Below are positions 1-11,704 of a stretch of DNA of 51,047 nucleotides, one piece after another. The translations under genes were made by a program, and so were the position numbers. The stretch is from Dipetalonema caudispina (lineage: Eukaryota; Nematoda; Chromadorea; Rhabditida; Onchocercidae), in the NCBI GenBank assembly GCA_013365325.1, contig JABVXV010000398.1, forward strand, positions 1-51,047. The letters run 5' to 3'. A model generated the notes under the pieces. That model worked only from the letters and a program-made list of their open reading frames with translations. It was not told the origin of the DNA and did not search any database. Each line of letters opens with the position of its first letter. Positions within the stretch are counted from its first letter, which is position 1.

Positions 1-160
<160 letters not shown>

Positions 161-218
161 TGTTAATATTGCTATTAATATTAATAATAATGTTAATAAT
201 AACAATAAAGGTGAAATG

Positions 219-1326
219 TCAAACCAATTCAAGTTGGAATTTATTACAGCTACGTTGCTCGATCGTTGATCGACGTCTAGTTCGATTTGAATGAGTCAAT
301 TCAAAATTATTCATAGTGCCATCAGTGAAACTGAAAAAAAAAAATTGTCGTTATTTAAAAGAAATAATTGCTTTAGCTTCTATCAATTACTTTTTTAATT
401 TTTCACTCACTTCTTTTGCATCAATAATAAATTAAACAGTTTATTTTAATTGTTCCCACTCTTTTTGTTTATCTAAAATATTAAGAATAATTTATTGTTG
501 TTATATCTTAAATTTTGTTTCAATATAAAATTTCATATAATTTGTTAAAACTTTTATAATGGTTACAATAATTTGTTAGAATTAGCTGGATTTCAATTGT
601 TTTATTGAAAGTTCCATATAGCAAAATATGCAACACAATAATGATTTATGGAATTAAATGGAAAGCAGAAAAGTAAAAGCAGTTTACCACTATGACTAGT
701 AATCATATTTTAGGTTGGATTTCTTTTTTCTACTATCCTTACTCTTTCTCTTTACATAGAAATATGTAAATGATTTATAATGAATAATTTTTTCTTTTTA
801 ATTACAAATTATTGCATAATCTTAGGTTTCATTTTTAAATGTTCTCTTTTCAATTTTAATTTTTTAAAGCATATAAAAAAGAAAATACATTGCTGTATCA
901 TTGAATATTGTCTAATATAAGCAAATAAAAACTTTTGTCTTTGAATTTCATTCTCTCATATTATAGCATAAAATGATCAATTTTATTTGAGAAAAAAAAA
1001 TTAATCATTTTAGTAATTTCAATAAAAATGTATTTCTGTTTTGTTTTTTGCTTTTTTATTAAACGATTAAATAAATATACGCTTTGTTATCTATAAAATA
1101 GCTAATAATATTTGATTGTTTTTGTTAGAGTAAAAATGTATTATTACAAATAAAATTACTTATATGGCAGTATTATCATAAGTAAAATTACTTACGTGGC
1201 AGTATCATTACAACCAGAATCACAATTATAGCATACAGGTGCTGCCATTGTAAAAGATATTGAAGGAATTAACAAAATTATTAACATTAACATTCCATTT
1301 GTTGTTATTAACATTATGTTATTCAT
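219..1326 (-). CDS. Candidate small secreted Cys-containing peptide (two exons)
   Basis: Not recognised as a named family. Exon 1 (1326-1196) encodes a typical signal peptide: a short start, then a hydrophobic stretch (MLMLIILLIP) ending near FTMAA, followed by PVCYNCDSGCNDTA. It ends at a good GTAAGT donor. An acceptor-like TTAATTGTAG lies 6 nt upstream of the ATG, as expected for trans-splicing. Exon 2 (330-219) follows a poly-T CAG acceptor and stays open for 36 codons to a TGA. It contains a basic RTRRRS site and one more Cys. The two exons join in phase, giving about 80 residues. The CYNCD motif recalls Ly6-like proteins, but too few cysteines are visible for a full three-finger fold. 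A middle exon may be missing: an acceptor near 911 also opens a reading frame. Exon 1 is the stronger part and exon 2 is inferred. Confidence 0.45.
1152..1215. repeat. 32-bp tandem duplication across a splice donor
   Basis: Two imperfect copies with a 32-bp period (1152-1183 and 1184-1215), both starting aaaattactta. On the minus strand each copy contains the exon end GCCA followed by a donor. The upstream copy keeps GTAAGT, while the copy inside the intron reads ATAAGT and so has lost the GT. Confidence 0.7.
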
Positions 1327-1330
1327 TTCA

Positions 1331-4300
1331 ATCTACAATTAAAATTAATTGTTAAGAAAAAAAAAAAACAATTAAAACTTTAATTTATGATGCAAAAATT
1401 TCAAATGAATATATATTTTCAAATCATACTGAATGATATAATTTGAAAAATAATAATGAAACATACATTACAATAAGGTAAAATAATTACAATAAATAAA
1501 AAATGTTATGATATAATACAGAAATTTAACTTTTTCAATATAGAAAGAAAAGACAGTAAAAAGTAAAAGTTTTTCTTTTCCACCTCAATTATTATTGAAA
1601 GAGTAAAATTTTGAAATGCTATCGCCAGAAATGATTATTTATCGCTTTTTGCTTCTTTTTTTTTTTTTTGTACCTAAATTTGGATGATATCAATTAAATG
1701 TTCATAAATAATAAAAATTTGATGAAAAATTGTTTGGATTAATTTAAAAAGGAAAAAATTGCATAAAAACATTCATGAATAAGTCGTAACAGGAAATAAA
1801 TATGGGAATAAATTAATATATAAGAAATGTGTTGGGGAGAATCGTTAATGAATAATTTTTATTGATATTTATGAGATGTTTTACAATCATAGGATGAAAA
1901 TGCATTTTATCGCTAACTAAATTAAATATTTCCAAGGTTTTATCTTTATCAAAAATTTCAACCAATAGTTACTTAATGCTTAAATAATTTGAAAATTTAT
2001 ATTTCATTATGTTAATTTTCAAAAATAAGCCGTGTTAAGCTATTTTAATTCGATTTTTAGTTATACTTTAGCTTGCAGAAAGTTCTATGAAAATGTTTAT
2101 CTTATCTGGTCGATTAATTATGCTATCATATTACGATCTAAACTTATTTCGAAACCTTCGAACAAACAGTTTTGAAGAAAAAGGGAGACAAATATTCGAA
2201 TAGCTAATTAAATAATCAAATATTATTTTATTAAATTTTGACTTTATGGAGGAATATTAGATAATATTATAACATTGTAATATTATATTGAAATGAAAGC
2301 AATTGTTGTTAAAAACATTGCAAAAGTTTTGCTATTAAAAGGTTAAGTGTAACAAAGAAAAAAAAAGAAAAAAAAAGAAAAAAAAAACAGAAACTGAAGT
2401 TAAGAAAGAGAGATTTTGAGGAATCTATAAGACTAATTGTATGGAACTAATCAGAGCAAAAAAATTGGTAGCAGTTGGTGCCAGTTGTATGATTAATGAG
2501 TTGTTTAAGTTGATCATTTTTTTTTTTTTTTTTTAAAAAAAAGCATAATTAGGGATAACAAGGATAAAAGTGAATTTAGTTGCTTTATATTGGATAGAAT
2601 TTTTTTTTTTTTTTTTTTGAAAAAAAAGGAAGGAAAAAAAATGATGAAATGAAGAGAAAGTTTTATTGTGATTTTCAAAAATTTAAAATTACTTCAGCTG
2701 AATGAATGTTATTTGTAAATATATGCTTACCGTTTTATTTTGCATGTGCTACTTTAACTTATTATTCAATGAGATAATTAGGAAACGATATAAAGGTTTG
2801 AAAGTAAACAAACACATGCTAAATAAAATGACAAATGGCTTAATTTAATTAATTAATAACAATAAATAAAAATGATTTATTTACTTATATGTATATATTG
2901 GAAATGCTTATAAATATATTTTAAAATGACAAATCAATCCATTCATTCTTATGCAAGTAATATTCAAATTTATTGCTTAAAATATAAAATTTACAAGGAT
3001 AAATGGGAATTTAGTAAAAAAAAAAAAAAAAAAAAGAAAAGGAAGAAAGGAAGAAAAAATAGCATTGATGTAATTAGCTGAAAACGGAACAAATTTATTG
3101 ATTTCCTCAAAAATTTAAGTAATTTAAAGGATAATAAAAGAATTTCTTTTGTCTTCCATTAAATTGCCTGAATTTGCCTTTTTTTTTTTTTTTTGCAACT
3201 AAATTTTCTTTTTTTTGATTTTCGAAGTTTTAAAACCTATTAGAAAAGTAATTTAGCCTTTAAAATGTGAATGTTTCAAATAGCGTTTAAACGAAATGAT
3301 CGATTTGTCAGAAACGTTAACTTTTTCATTCTATCTAATTTATGATAGATTATTTGAAACAACGTTCAGTGGTTAGTTAAATTTTAAGAATATAAAGTGG
3401 AAAAGGAATAGTCAAGCATAGTTTTCTTTTTTTCATTCATTTCAAAAAATAAAAAAAAAAAATTAAACTTATTAAAGCTAAGTTTTAAGGAAATCGTAAA
3501 ATTTGTCTTGTTCATTTTTCTATCAATTAAATATTTTGTGCTTTTTTTTTAAATCAAAACAGCTGGAAATAACTCTTATGAAATAATTAATATTCATGAA
3601 TCGTTTAAATAGTCAAAGTAATACAATATATATGTATTAGCAAATAAATTTATCAAAAATCAGTAATTATTTAGATTATAAATGAAAGACAACATAAATA
3701 TCAAATTATTTGCTAAAATAATTAATTAATTTATTCCAAATAATATGTAACAAAATAGAGACACAAGAAACATTGAAGATTTAAGTTGTGAATGAAAATT
3801 AGCATAAATATCAAATTATTTGCTAAAATAAATAGTCAATTAATATAATCTATAGAGTGATACAGGAAAAAAGCAAGAAGGGCAAAGGTTAATGAGCAGT
3901 TTTTGTAAAATTAAAACGTAAAAACTATTATTCCTTCTAGCGGTGAAATGTAAATGATTGCAAATGAATTGTTATTGACAAACATAAAGGTGAAATGTAA
4001 AGTAAGGTAAATTAGTATAAAAATACCATATTTTATGTGTCAAACATATTTGGTACACAAAAGCTTTTTTTTTTTTATTTCTTCGAAGGAAAAAAATTCA
4101 TTAATTTTACTATTTTTAAACTTTATAAAAAACAAAGGATTTTTTCAAGTAAAATATTTTAAAGATATTAATGTTTAAAAAAGAAAAATGAATAAAAGGA
4201 AAAAAAAGGAAACAAAAAGGCTTACATTAATGTTGCTACTTTTTTTAAGTTTTGAAATTTTTTAAATAAATTATTCAAAAAAACAGACCTTTTCATTGAG

Positions 4301-6300
4301 AAATTTTATTTTGTTACATTACATAATTTTTATTATTAAACAATTAAACCAACATATATTTATCAAATGAAATAATTTAGTGCTTGATGGTAATCGAATA
4401 ATTTGATAATTTTAATTAAAAGCAATTAATTGAGGTAAATTTTACTAGAGGATTTCACATCATTACTTTAAGAAGCAATTGAATAATTAAAATGGAAGTG
4501 ATATTATCATGAAGAATTGCCATTAAGAAGAAATTTTCACCAAGCAAATGAAAAAGGTTATTAGTGTATTAAAGCTAATTCAAAGGACTAATAAATTTGA
4601 AGGAAGAATTTTAAGTAGTAAATTAAGTAATTAAATTACAAGTAAAATCAAAATGCACGCAAAGTTGTGGGAAATCACGAAACAGGTTCCTTATTTTAAG
4701 TTCTTTATTTCAAGCATCAAAGTACAACATCGACGAAGGCAAATTTGTTATTACTCAATAAAACTTCACGAACATTTTGTAAACTATTGTTTAAAATTTA
4801 AAAATTTTAATGCATACTGTTATCTTATGATAGTGGCTCGATTGTTTTATTAATAATTTCAACTGGGTGCATTTTTTGACAACTTATTTATAAAATTAGA
4901 TAATTTGAATGATGCACCCCGGAATAAACCAATAAATAATCAAATAAACAATTAAACAAATACTGTATGAAATTTGAAAATATCACTGTTTTGGATATTC
5001 GATTAAAAACAAAATACACTCACTCCTTCGATCTTTAAATTATGATAATTGTTACGATTATCATTTATCTCGTAAGCTAATTACCTATCAATTATCTGCG
5101 GTTTACAATACAATATTTAAGCTAATTATTATTGTTTTAGAATAACTTAATTATCAATACAATATTTAAATGATGAAGACAAACTTTTGTTATATGTTAA
5201 AATATATGATATAATATTTTTGTTTTCATATAAGAAATTCATCAAATTTTTTGGTATTATTTTATTTGAAACAAAATTTGCTACGATATTAATCAAACAG
5301 TAATTACGTTTCAGTTTTAATTAGAAAATTGATAGGTTGATTGCGGACAAAACCAAAGTTTAAAAAGAAAAGGACAAAAACAAAAAAATCGCTGCACAAT
5401 TTTTATGCTTAATTGATTTTAAAACAAGAAACTAGTTAGTCAAAAAATGAAAAACAACTATGCATCATCTTTATAGCTATTATGCTAACAAAAAAATTTT
5501 CTAGGATCATTTTTTTTTTTTTCAAAATATTGGATTTTCGATAGTAATAGAACTATTTTAAGCTTACTATTCTGTAATATTAAAAAATATGAGCATTTTT
5601 TGAGTTATGCAAACTTGAAATTATCATTCAAATATCAGAAAATGCTTAGCTATCACAATATATAATTGTTAATTATCGATCCACATCTATGTAAATTTGC
5701 TAAACTATAAAGTGTAACATTAAAAAGTCGTCTTTCTCAATGTTGATAATCAATTATCAAAGCGATTTTAAAATGGAAATCTAATTCACTCAAACAAAAA
5801 AAAAAAAAAAAAAAAATTTACAAATTTTTCAAAAGTAACAATATGTTTACAATTTATAACATTAACCATTTAAGCTTAAAATTATATTTCATTGGAATGA
5901 AAAAGAAAGAAAATATCTATGAGACATTTGTGTTTTTAATATCTTACAGAAATATTCGATCTCATTTTATAACTATCATTTAAAATGCAATTTTTTCACA
6001 ATTGTAATAAATTGATGAATGTAACAGTGAACGAAATTTTTGTGAAAAAATAATTAAATTCATTGCAAAATTTTTGTCTGAAAAAATTAAAATGAAGTGA
6101 AGTAAAGATAAATTTGAATAGATTTAGATATGAACAAATATTGATAAAATTGAGCAAAAGGAGAAAAAATAAAAAAAAACTGAAATAAATAGACAAGGTT
6201 ATTGAACAAAGTTTTTTTTTTTTTTTTCATTTATTTTTTTTTTTTATTTTCTGCAAATCAGAAAAAGTATCTAAGGTAATAGAAAGAGGAATTGATAATA
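1331..6300. other. AT-rich non-coding DNA
   Basis: I see no supportable gene here. It is mostly A/T with many homopolymers of 10 to 20 bases, for example near 2520, 2603, 3020, 3180 and 5800. An ORF at 4653-4853 has no acceptor, no recognisable protein and no codon signature. It is left uncalled. Confidence 0.6.
3676..3832. repeat. Dispersed direct repeat, two copies 110 bp apart
   Basis: Copies at 3676-3722 and 3786-3832 share an exact core, cataaatatcaaattatttg followed by ctaaaataa, with a diverged 5' part (ttataaatgaaa against ttgtgaatgaaa). The spacing suggests a local segmental duplication of about 110 bp whose right part has decayed. Confidence 0.75.
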
Positions 6301-6304
6301 AATT

Positions 6305-6430
6305 CTTGTTTCCGGTTGAATAGTACCGTAATATCATACCCGCCGTTTCATTATTACAATCCGGAAATGAACATTCATTCACCCGATTGTCTTCAGCAAT
6401 GATTCATACTGGAGACAGGTAAATACTTCG
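6305..6430. other. Compositional island, possibly an orphan exon
   Basis: About 120 bp of clearly higher GC content in very AT-rich DNA. The plus strand has an open frame from just after a TAG at about 6321 to a good donor (GGAGACAG then GTAAAT, near 6419). The minus strand also has an open frame with two cysteines, reading NECSFPDCNNETAG and then ILRYYSTGNKN, with a possible donor inside. I cannot decide the strand, and neither frame matches a family I know. A conserved non-coding element or a lone exon are both possible. Confidence 0.3.
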
Positions 6431-9220
6431 TTGTTCAAAGAAAATTCATTTCATTTGTTATGCAATTAAAAGCAATTATTAATATATTTGTACAAAATAA
6501 TATTGTAAATTTTTTAGAAATTAACTGGAGGATGATAAAATCGTAGGTAAAGAAGTAAAGAAATTTGGATGATACTATCAAAAACTGCAAAAATTTCCAA
6601 AAAAAAAAAAAAAAAAAAAAATAAGAAATGATGCTATTCATTATTCATAAATTTTTATCAGTAATAGTCAAAACAATACTTATCCATAACGATTATCTAT
6701 TTAAAAATCCGTAAAATTTCACTAAATTCGAATCACATAAACAACTTTAAAATTTAATAATTTGTAATTGAAATCATTACTGCATGACATGGTATTTCTT
6801 CATTTCATGATAATAAGGTTTATATCAAAATGACAGCGTATTTTAAGACATTTCAAATTAGTTTCTCATGAAAAAAAAAAAGAAAAAAGTGTACTATTCC
6901 AAAATTTTATAAAAATTTGTTCAAATCTTTCAACACATCATAATAAATCAACCATTTAAAAAAAAAAAAAAAAAAAAAAACTTCCTCCTTTCATTTACTG
7001 CCTAACTATTTATCACAACAATGATTTTAAGAATGAATTTGCAAATCAAATGTCAACCAATAGTCTGTTGACATTTTATAAATGATTAAAATTTTATTAA
7101 ACTGTTCAACATTCAACTAAAAAACGATATTACAACAATTTTTAATCAATGAATAACATTTAATGTTATAGTGAGAAAGAATTAAAAATTGAAAAAAAAA
7201 AGAAGAAATGAAAGAAAGAATGAAAAAGGGAGTAAAAAAAAAAAAAAAAAATAACTATCTTTTCTGTTATTATATTTTACTATGATTTTTTTTTTTTTTT
7301 TTTTTTATCAAAAAGAAAATTAGGAGAGAAAATATTTGCAGAAAAGGATGCATTAAAAAATTAATTAATTAATTAAAATAAAAGATTAACGTGAAGTAAA
7401 ATTCATTCGTTAGGAGGAAAAATTTCACAAAAATTGAAATATATGGTACAATGATTCAAGGTCAATCTTTGCTCTTCTCTTTTAACTGTACCATTTCTAT
7501 TAATAGTATACACATTAGTAGTTTTGTAAATCGGAAAATTTCACATTATAACATTTGTCATGTTTTTCAAGGTCAACGATAAATAAAAAAAAAAAAAAAT
7601 GAACGGTTAAAGTTACAAACTAAAAATTAGCTTATTTTATGCATAATAAAAAATTTGATGAAAACAAAAAAAAAAAAAAAAAAAAGTTCTTGAAAATTGA
7701 GAAAAGGGAAGAGTGAAAATTTTCGATAGTTTTGAAAATTTGATATTAACATTTAATACAAATTTAAACTTTAAATAGTTTTTTTTTCCTTTCTTTTTGT
7801 TTTCTAAAGCTATAATTTTTTTTACTCTTCAATTAAACCATTTCTGACAGTTAATCATCTTATTTCGCCAAATCTTTCTGTCATTTTTTTTAGTGAACGG
7901 AAATTTCGTTTTATTTCCTTGTACTTTATTGATCTAAAGGAAATGGAGACATATGATGAATAGGACAATTGCACTAAATTAAAATGTGTTAAATTAGAGA
8001 GGAATAAATATTAAATATTTTGAATATAAGCATTAAAAGGGTCAATCATTTAAGATTATTCCTAGTAATTAAAATTCTTACATACTCCCAAAAGTTACCG
8101 ATGATAATGATAATGATGATGAATTTTTTCAACATAAAATAAAACTTGGACGAGATTAAAATGGAAGGAAAAATGAACCATATGTCTCTTTGTTTCGTAA
8201 ATCGATTTTTCTTTGGTGGATTCATCTGGTAAGAAAATGGGCAAATTTACGCTCATTTTTAAAATTGAAGAAAAAAGGATGGTAAAAATAAGGACATTGA
8301 AATAATTTGACCATCATAATAGAAAAATAAAACATTCTCAAAAAAAAAAAAAAAAAAAAATGCAAATTAACTGTATATAAGTACCTAATTTAATGTTCAT
8401 CAAATACTCTCTTAATTCTTCGATGTTAAAGAAGATCCATGTAAATTTATGAATTAGTTCCTTTTTTTTTTTTATAATAAACTAATGTTTTCATCATATG
8501 TTTACACTAATAACGATGAGATATATACATGCTGACCTTGAAATGGACAATATTAAATAAATTTGAAACAAAACATGTTCAATATTAGATTGAAACAGTA
8601 GATATGTTGGATGAAAATGAAGCTTAGCAAGTTTTAAAAAGCCATCTAAAGATCTATCTTCTAACATTCTGTTCATCTTCGGTAAAATAACGAGGACACT
8701 GTATTTTTATTTTACCTTCCTCTCTGGTAAAACATTAATAACTCATTAGCAGGAATGATGAAAATGATTAGCCACTGAGATGCGGTTTGATGATTATAAA
8801 TTAGAATCGATTTACTAGAAATGAGATGAACAATATTGTCCCAAACAAAAAAAAAAAAAAGAAAAAAGTTATGGAGATTCAACTGCTGAATCAATTTCTT
8901 ACAACAAATTTGACAAAAACTTTAAAACGGAATCAACGTATCATCCAGAATCATTGTTCCTTCCCGATCTTCTTTCTTTTTTGATTAAAAGACTACGGCA
9001 AGTTTTTATAAAAAGGGGTCAGTAACCTCGAAAAACAAAATATCCTTTCAGTGTTGGTAGCGATGATTTAAAAAAATCAACACTACTAACATTATACTTG
9101 CAAAATTCGTCGGCAAAATTATTCATTCACACAATATACAACTCAGCACTTTTCATATTCAATAAATAGTCATCCAAAATTTCCCTTTCAATTGCTAATT
9201 TCTACTAAATACCGAAGCTG
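6431..9220. other. AT-rich non-coding DNA with homopolymer runs
   Basis: No gene I can support. There are long A or T runs near 6600, 6960, 7230, 7285, 7665 and 8340, and a degenerate GAT/AAT repeat at 8101-8120. Small open stretches on the minus strand near 8100-8240 (a possible acceptor directly before an ATG) and 8500-8890 are too weak to call. Confidence 0.55.
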
Positions 9221-9312
9221 TTTCCTGTTAATCATCAGAAGTAATTTATAAAACTGAAAGCAACGATTTCCTGCTAGTCATCAGAAGTAATTTATAAAAC
9301 TGAAAGCAACGA
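9221..9312. repeat. 46-bp tandem duplication
   Basis: Two adjacent 46-bp copies, 9221-9266 and 9267-9312, each starting tttcctg and ending aaactgaaagcaacga. They differ only at two positions (gttaat against gctagt). The low divergence points to a recent duplication. Confidence 0.95.
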
Positions 9313-9347
9313 ATCTGAATAAACGGCAAGAAAAAAACTACTGACAA

Positions 9348-9850
9348 TTGAATTTCTTGACTGCTTTAAAAAATATAACATTGAAGAAATTTTTAAGAAC
9401 TGATAGGGTTCATTTTTACATGTTTTGCTTATTCAAAAATGGGAATTTAATGAAAGACAAGAAAGCAATAAGATACTTAAAAACATCGAATGAAACCAAG
9501 ATTCTAATTAACCCATATTTTCAACACATCCATAGTTTAGATAAGAAAGCAAGACAAAATTATATCAAAACAAGACTGTGAGAATTAATAACTGGGTCAA
9601 AAGCATCACATATAGAGGCATATAATCTTACTATAAAATGGTATCAACCTTTAATCGCTGCAGCCTGCAAATGAGTATTACTATAATGAACTGAAAATGG
9701 AGGGACTAATACATTCTCAACAAAAAGACTGTTTCTACACAGATGATGGAATTAACTAATTTAGTGACAAATCTCAATATGGAAAACGTTGCATTCAGCA
9801 CAACTCGGGACTCGTTAATAAACTTGTGTTATGATGATATTGAATCCTAA
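9348..9850 (+). pseudogene. Decayed coding-like stretch, family unknown
   Basis: A 77-codon ORF (9348-9581) reads through segments such as NGNLMKDKKAIRYLK and ends in TGA. The same frame continues after the stop with protein-like sequence (ELITGSKASHIEAYN, then KWYQPLIAAACK) before more stops. A second open stretch ends TTRDSLINLCYDDIES at a TAA near 9850. Base composition is less AT-biased than the surroundings. No terminal repeats or catalytic motifs are visible. It could be a broken gene, an old element or chance. Confidence 0.25.
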
Positions 9851-10038
9851 TATTATATTATATTAAGCTAGAAAAATCATAGATATAACAAGGTTTTACA
9901 TGGTTAGCATCTTAAACTAAAATGACCGTTATAACAATGTATACATATAGGAGTCAGTTTCCAAGATTGAAAAGCTTTCAGAAATAAAATTTATGAATAA
10001 ATAAGCACCTATAAAGAATGGAGTTTATGACTTCGAAA

Positions 10039-11704
10039 TTAAATTTTAAAAGATGTATGAGGAAATGGAGTCGACGGTTCGTTATGCATTTCAACAGCTG
10101 ATGCATCTTCCTGAGGTGGCCCACTGTTGATACCGTCGAGTAGCTCTAGCTTAACATCGATTCTGAAATCAAAACATTACAAATATACAAAAAAAAAAAA
10201 GAAAAATTTGGTAGTGAAATATTAAAACTCCTTCCGAGCCTTTCAGCAACTACACCCCGGATACAACCGTGCACCGATTTCTGGAAGAAGTTCAATCCGG
10301 GTACTATCCAAATATCTTGAACAAGAAAAATGCTTCTGTCTATTCCAATACTGCACAAAGGTGTAACTTACATCGTAATGAGGCAAGTTCTGTAATGAAA
10401 GACAGAGGATAAATTGAAATTTCGTCTGAAATTAATTAAAGCTTCCAGAAGACGAAATAAAAATTCCTGATCATTTGCTAGAAATATTGGAAATAAAAGT
10501 GGGATCAGGAAAAAAAATTCTAGGCTACCTTTTTTTTTCTTCTTGAGCTTGTTTATAGATTTGAATTTTGGCTTTTAAAATGCTTTCTACGATATTCCCT
10601 TCTACCACAGCGAATATTTTATCAAAATCTGCAACTTGAACAATTTCAAATTTACGGTAAGATTCCGGAAAAATGGAATAATATAAACCAAATGACCTTT
10701 GTTTTCCCGCTCCAATTCATCCTGTTCACACTGAGCAGCTTCAATTGCTGCGATGTACTCTGCTACTTGTTTGTCGCAGTAATCGAAGTCTTTCTTGGCT
10801 TTTCGAACCTTCTCACGCATTCGTGAAACCTCCTGCTCAGAATCTGAAACTTCGGAAATGATGGCTGAGGAAAAAAGATGGGATTCAAGTAGTTAATTAA
10901 TTGTTTAGTTAAAGGAAGCTTTGCATTCCAAAAATCCAAAAAAAAAAAAAAGAAAAAACAGTAATAGCTTGAATAATACTCTTCAGCTCTTTAAAATTAA
11001 AAAAAAAAGTATGACTTGAGGTCTCACTCATAGTACTGAATTTACACACTTCTTAACGCACACTGAAGATTCTGTTTAACTTTTGCAAACTTCTTCGCTT
11101 TCTGTTCATCAATAGTAAGACACTGTCGCCAATTCTCGGCCTAAATTAAGAGGAAATGAATGTTAAAAAAAGCAAAATTATTGTGGAAAAGAAAAATTCG
11201 AATTTGTTCGAAAATCTTGCGAGGTTTGAGCCTTAACAATTGGAACAATATTTGCAAATAAATCTTCACTCTAGCCTACAAGAATGTTTTCAGAATAACG
11301 CAGTAGTACGGTAAGTGACCTCAAAAATACACTATAACAGTTACACGTTCATCAATCTAACCGAATAACAATACTAACAAAAATGCTACAGTTTTACAAC
11401 ATTTCAGTATATAATGTACAAAGGAAAATACGAATATATGACATGTGTAGCAGCAACTACTACGTATATAACAAATAATAAGTACAGTGAGAAATATTAC
11501 GTCCTGACAACACTGATTCTTGCAATAATAAGTATATACAGTTTTGGATGTAATTACAGGCAATTTTAATTGAACTTCTACACTTTAAACAAAGAACTCT
11601 AATGTACGGAAAATACTTACCTCATCATTTTCACTTTTGATGTCCGTTTCAAACTGTCTGATACAGTTCAGCAATTCCATTAGCTCATTTGCTTCACTAG
11701 CCAT
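10039..11704 (-). CDS. Coiled-coil protein, unrecognised; one-base frame break
   Basis: Six exons on the minus strand: 11704-11621, 11140-11050, 10864-10697, 10628-10529, 10425-10256 and 10162-10039. The start is MASEANELMELLNCIRQ. Exons 2 and 3 are rich in charged heptads (VRKAKKDFDYCDKQVAEYIA) and predict a coiled coil. The last exon is unstructured and ends PHTSFKI with a TAA. Phases agree except between exon 4 (ends phase 2) and exon 5 (needs phase 0), a one-base mismatch next to an A9 run at 10530-10538. The 68-nt intron 10629-10696 has weak sites (GTCATT donor, GTTGCAG acceptor). Its sequence is open in the frame of exon 4 and looks protein-like (ESYRKFEIVQVADFDK), so it may be exon plus another indel. 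A kinetochore-type subunit is conceivable from the architecture, but nothing proves it. Confidence 0.65.

Noticed and set aside
4653..4853. 66-codon ORF in the gene desert
   Set aside because: No recognisable protein, no nearby splice or trans-splice signal, AT-driven codons.
10146..10358. 70-codon minus-strand ORF with IFLVQDIWIVPGLNF
   Set aside because: Shadow of exon 5 of the coiled-coil gene in another frame. The frame reading NLPHYDVSYTFVQYWN connects to the last exon in phase.
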